Positions 32,014 through 34,149 of a DNA stretch of 34,149 nt are shown piece after piece. The position numbers and the translations under genes are program-made. The stretch comes from Verrucomicrobiota bacterium. Lineage in GTDB: Bacteria; Verrucomicrobiota; Verrucomicrobiia; Chthoniobacterales; Chthoniobacteraceae. Every line of letters starts with the position of its first letter. Position 1 is the first letter of the stretch. The notes beneath the pieces are model-generated. The model saw only the letters and a list, made by a program, of their open reading frames with translations, ran no database searches and was not told the origin of the DNA. The DNA lies in the NCBI GenBank assembly GCA_003402745.1, contig QQND01000030.1:1-34149 (forward strand), given 5' to 3'.

Positions 32014-34149
32014 TTACTTGGGGGCTTCTTCGACGGATTTCTCCGGAGGTGTCTCTTTATTCGCCTCCCGCCGCTGCGCATAGGCGCTGACCAAATCGCG
32101 ACTGCGGTATTCAAGTCGGAAGACGATGCTCCGCACACTGAAGGGTCGGATACTCAGGTCCATCATTGTGTCCTCCCCATCTCTTTCCCAACTTGCCTCA
32201 TAATAATCCTCGCCGGCAGTGATACGACGGACGACTTCCGTTGCGTCCGTTGCGCCTTCCACTGGACGCAGCCTGCTTGGCTCGCCGTAGAGGGCACTAA
32301 CTGCATCTTGAGAGTTGACGGCCCATTCCAAGAACGGAGCAACCGCGTTCTCCTGCCGGGGCACAATCCTCACGTAAGACCCCATGATCAGACGGCCCTC
32401 ATCATCTGAAGATAGAACCGCCTCCACCTGCGCCCCAAGTAATTCTGCTTTTCGATGATACTTTCCCTCCGTCTCCTGCCACTGCCCTCGCCCGGCAATT
32501 TCTGAGACAGGCGTCCCAAACTTCAACCCCAAAAAACTGTCCGGCAAACGACTCGGCATTCCCGACGCAAACCCTGCCGTCCCCGCTTGGGTGACCTGCG
32601 CCGAAGCGGGCTGAGCCGGAGACGATGCAGAGGAGGAGGGCGGTGGCATCGGCGCCCGATCATTCCCTCCAGGAGGCGCCGTGGCTGTTCCTGCAGTCGT
32701 CTCTCCACCAGCCGATTTATGAGCAGAAGCCTCGGGCTCCTTGGCCGCCCCGGCAACAACCGTCGATGCCGCTGGCGCCTCTTTGACCGGCGAGGAGACT
32801 TCGCTGGAAATTGCATGCGCCGATTCCGTGGGCGACACCAACCGGCTGACCCCAACGCCCACCACCAACCCCACCGCCAAAGCGAGTGATGCGAGAACCT
32901 CTTTTTTTTGCAAGACGAGGGGAATCCCTGTCGTCTCTTTCACAAGCCCCCCCTGACTCAAGGCTTTGTTTGCAGTGAGCGCATGGCGAAGCTGCTCCGT
33001 AATTTTTTTGATCTCCAGTTCCCGCGTCTGCAACAATTTTTCCAGACCCAAGTCCGCTTCACCAGTAGGCGTCCCTATTCCGGAGACCACCTTTTTCGAA
33101 AGGTCCGTTACCTTCGCCTGAAGCGACAAGATTTCCCGTCCCTGCTCTTCACTCCGGTGTGAAATTTCGTCCCGCTCCCGCTCTGCTCGGTGCAGACGGC
33201 CCTCCACGCTTTGAACCCCCTCGGCGGCCTTGCGTTCCGCCGCGGCATTGGCTGCAATCAAGCGCTCCATTTCCGAAGATAATGCCTTCGTCGCAGCATC
33301 CGTCTGGTCCGCCCGCCGAACCGCCATTTCCCGCTCTCGATCCACCTCAGCCAGACGATTCTTTTCGTGCGCGATTTCCCCCGCGTGGGCCTTTTCGCCA
33401 GCCGCCTTCTCCGCCTTCACGCGCTCCAGTTCCACACTCAGCTTGAGCAACTCCTCCGCGGGCTGCTTCGCAGAATGCTCCGCAGCGAGCGCGCGCACCT
33501 TCTCCGCTTCAAAGCCTGCCTCCAAATCACTGCACCGTGCCCGCTCCCGCGAAAGCTCCTCTGCATGAGTTGTCTCCAAGGCAGCTTTCTCCTTGCTGAG
33601 CAGCTCAATTTGAGCCCGTGCTTTGGCAAGTTCGGCCGTGGATTTCTTGGCCGGGGGTTCCGGTTTCGCGGAAGCCTTCTCCGCTGCGAGCGCCGTTTTC
33701 TCAGCAGTCACCCGCTCCAGTTCACCAAGCACTTTCGCAAGTTCCTCGAGGGCGCCCTTCGCGGAAGCCTCCGCCGCCAGAGCGCGCGCCTTCGCCGCCT
33801 CCCGCTCCGCCTCCCGCTCCGCCTCCAATTCCGCCAACCGCGCCTTCTCCCTCGCCAGCGCCTCGGCACCCGCCTTCGCGAGGGCCACCGTCTCCAAAGC
33901 CAACGCATTCTTCTCCAAAGCAAGCGCCGTTTTCTCAGCAGTCACCCGCTCCAATTCGCCACGCACTTTCGCAAGTTCCGCAGCAGGTCCCTTCGCAGAA
34001 GCCTCCGCCGCCAGAGCGCGCGCCTTCGCCGCCTCCCGCTCCGCCTCCAATTCCGCCAACCGCGCCTTCTCCCGCGCCAACTCCTCGGCACCCGCCTTCG
34101 CGAGGGCCGCCGTCTCCAAAGCCAACGCATTCTTCTCTGCGGTGAGCGC
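32014..34149 (-). CDS. Coiled-coil membrane protein, 5' end outside the window
   Basis: The frame stays open to the right edge, so at least 711 codons are visible and the N-terminus is missing; the TTG at 34123-34125 is internal. The first 400 or so residues are Ala/Glu/Lys/Leu-rich coiled coil with repeated blocks (EKARLAELEAEREAAKARAL, GELERVTAEKTALA). A single membrane helix (VLASLALAVGLVVGVGV) is encoded near 32838-32905. A Ser/Pro/Ala-rich linker and a globular C-terminal domain beginning LPDSFLGLKFGTPVSEI follow, probably periplasmic, and the end is acidic and Lys-rich. No enzyme motif is seen. It is likely a structural or tethering protein. The function is unknown. Confidence 0.85.
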   Translation of the reverse strand, partial: ALTAEKNALALETAALAKAGAEELAREKARLAELEAEREAAKARALAAEASAKGPAAELAKVRGELERVTAEKTALALEKNALALETVALAKAGAEALAREKARLAELEAEREAEREAAKARALAAEASAKGALEELAKVLGELERVTAEKTALAAEKASAKPEPPAKKSTAELAKARAQIELLSKEKAALETTHAEELSRERARCSDLEAGFEAEKVRALAAEHSAKQPAEELLKLSVELERVKAEKAAGEKAHAGEIAHEKNRLAEVDREREMAVRRADQTDAATKALSSEMERLIAANAAAERKAAEGVQSVEGRLHRAERERDEISHRSEEQGREILSLQAKVTDLSKKVVSGIGTPTGEADLGLEKLLQTRELEIKKITEQLRHALTANKALSQGGLVKETTGIPLVLQKKEVLASLALAVGLVVGVGVSRLVSPTESAHAISSEVSSPVKEAPAASTVVAGAAKEPEASAHKSAGGETTAGTATAPPGGNDRAPMPPPSSSASSPAQPASAQVTQAGTAGFASGMPSRLPDSFLGLKFGTPVSEIAGRGQWQETEGKYHRKAELLGAQVEAVLSSDDEGRLIMGSYVRIVPRQENAVAPFLEWAVNSQDAVSALYGEPSRLRPVEGATDATEVVRRITAGEDYYEASWERDGEDTMMDLSIRPFSVRSIVFRLEYRSRDLVSAYAQRREANKETPPEKSVEEAPK
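33689..34149. repeat. Near-identical tandem DNA repeats in the coiled-coil gene
   Basis: Two units begin at 33689 and 33923 (AGCGCCGTTTTCTCAGCAGT at each start), a 234-nt spacing, or 78 codons. The first unit carries an extra 12-nt block encoding AERE, so the spacing falls to 222 nt in the later part (CGAGGGCC at 33879 and 34101). The second unit runs off the window. Near-identity at DNA level points to recent duplication or ongoing homogenisation. Confidence 0.85.

Noticed and set aside
33618..34145. Pro/Ser-rich plus-strand ORF at the right edge
   Set aside because: Antisense of the Ala/Glu-rich coiled-coil repeats; proline-rich composition is the expected shadow.

Overview
The window looks like chromosomal DNA from a PVC-superphylum bacterium, most likely Verrucomicrobiota. 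The evidence is the set of hallmark families: a planctomycete-cytochrome/DUF1549/DUF1553 protein paired with a Tat-exported DUF1501 protein, a PVC-type membrane-bound dehydrogenase, a ThuA protein, DUF1080 fused to a Hanks-type kinase and FGE-sulfatase domains, and an EboE homologue. Ribosome-binding sites are sparse and several starts are GTG or TTG, so some starts are uncertain. No rRNA, tRNA, CRISPR array, transposase or phage gene was seen.

Layout. (a) 1-457: a leftward open frame running off the edge (unrecognised), a 10-bp tandem repeat and upstream sequence. (b) 458-8416, + strand: four exported proteins (PSCyt1/DUF1553, DUF1501, alpha/beta hydrolase, ceramidase-like), probably degrading an extracellular substrate. 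(c) 8527-11769: a membrane Ser/Thr kinase with two FGE-like domains flanking a DUF1080 domain. (d) 12121-18326, - strand: an exopolysaccharide/O-antigen type cluster (TuaH-like GT, GT2, a possible 87-aa protein, O-antigen ligase/polymerase, two GT4 enzymes). A phosphohexomutase that could supply sugar-1-phosphates is divergent at 18590. (e) 20609-25254: a giant SGNH/dehydrogenase/cupredoxin fusion (-) divergent from a ThuA protein (+). (f) 25676-28738, + strand: a PAP2 phosphatase, a GT39/ArnT-like transferase and a DPM-like GT2, likely lipid-linked sugar transfer. (g) 28784-31783: cysteine desulfurase, SprT-like metalloprotein and EboE. (h) 32014-34149, - strand: the C-terminal part of a long coiled-coil membrane protein with DNA-level repeats, cut by the window edge.

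Most of the window encodes cell-surface functions: exported sugar or lipid catabolism and redox enzymes, surface glycan synthesis, and lipid glycosylation. The least ordinary parts are the kinase-FGE-DUF1080-FGE fusion, the SGNH-dehydrogenase fusion that ends in a copper domain instead of a cytochrome c, the EboE without other ebo genes nearby, and the small ORF inside the glycan cluster. I did not find a demonstrably new multi-gene system.
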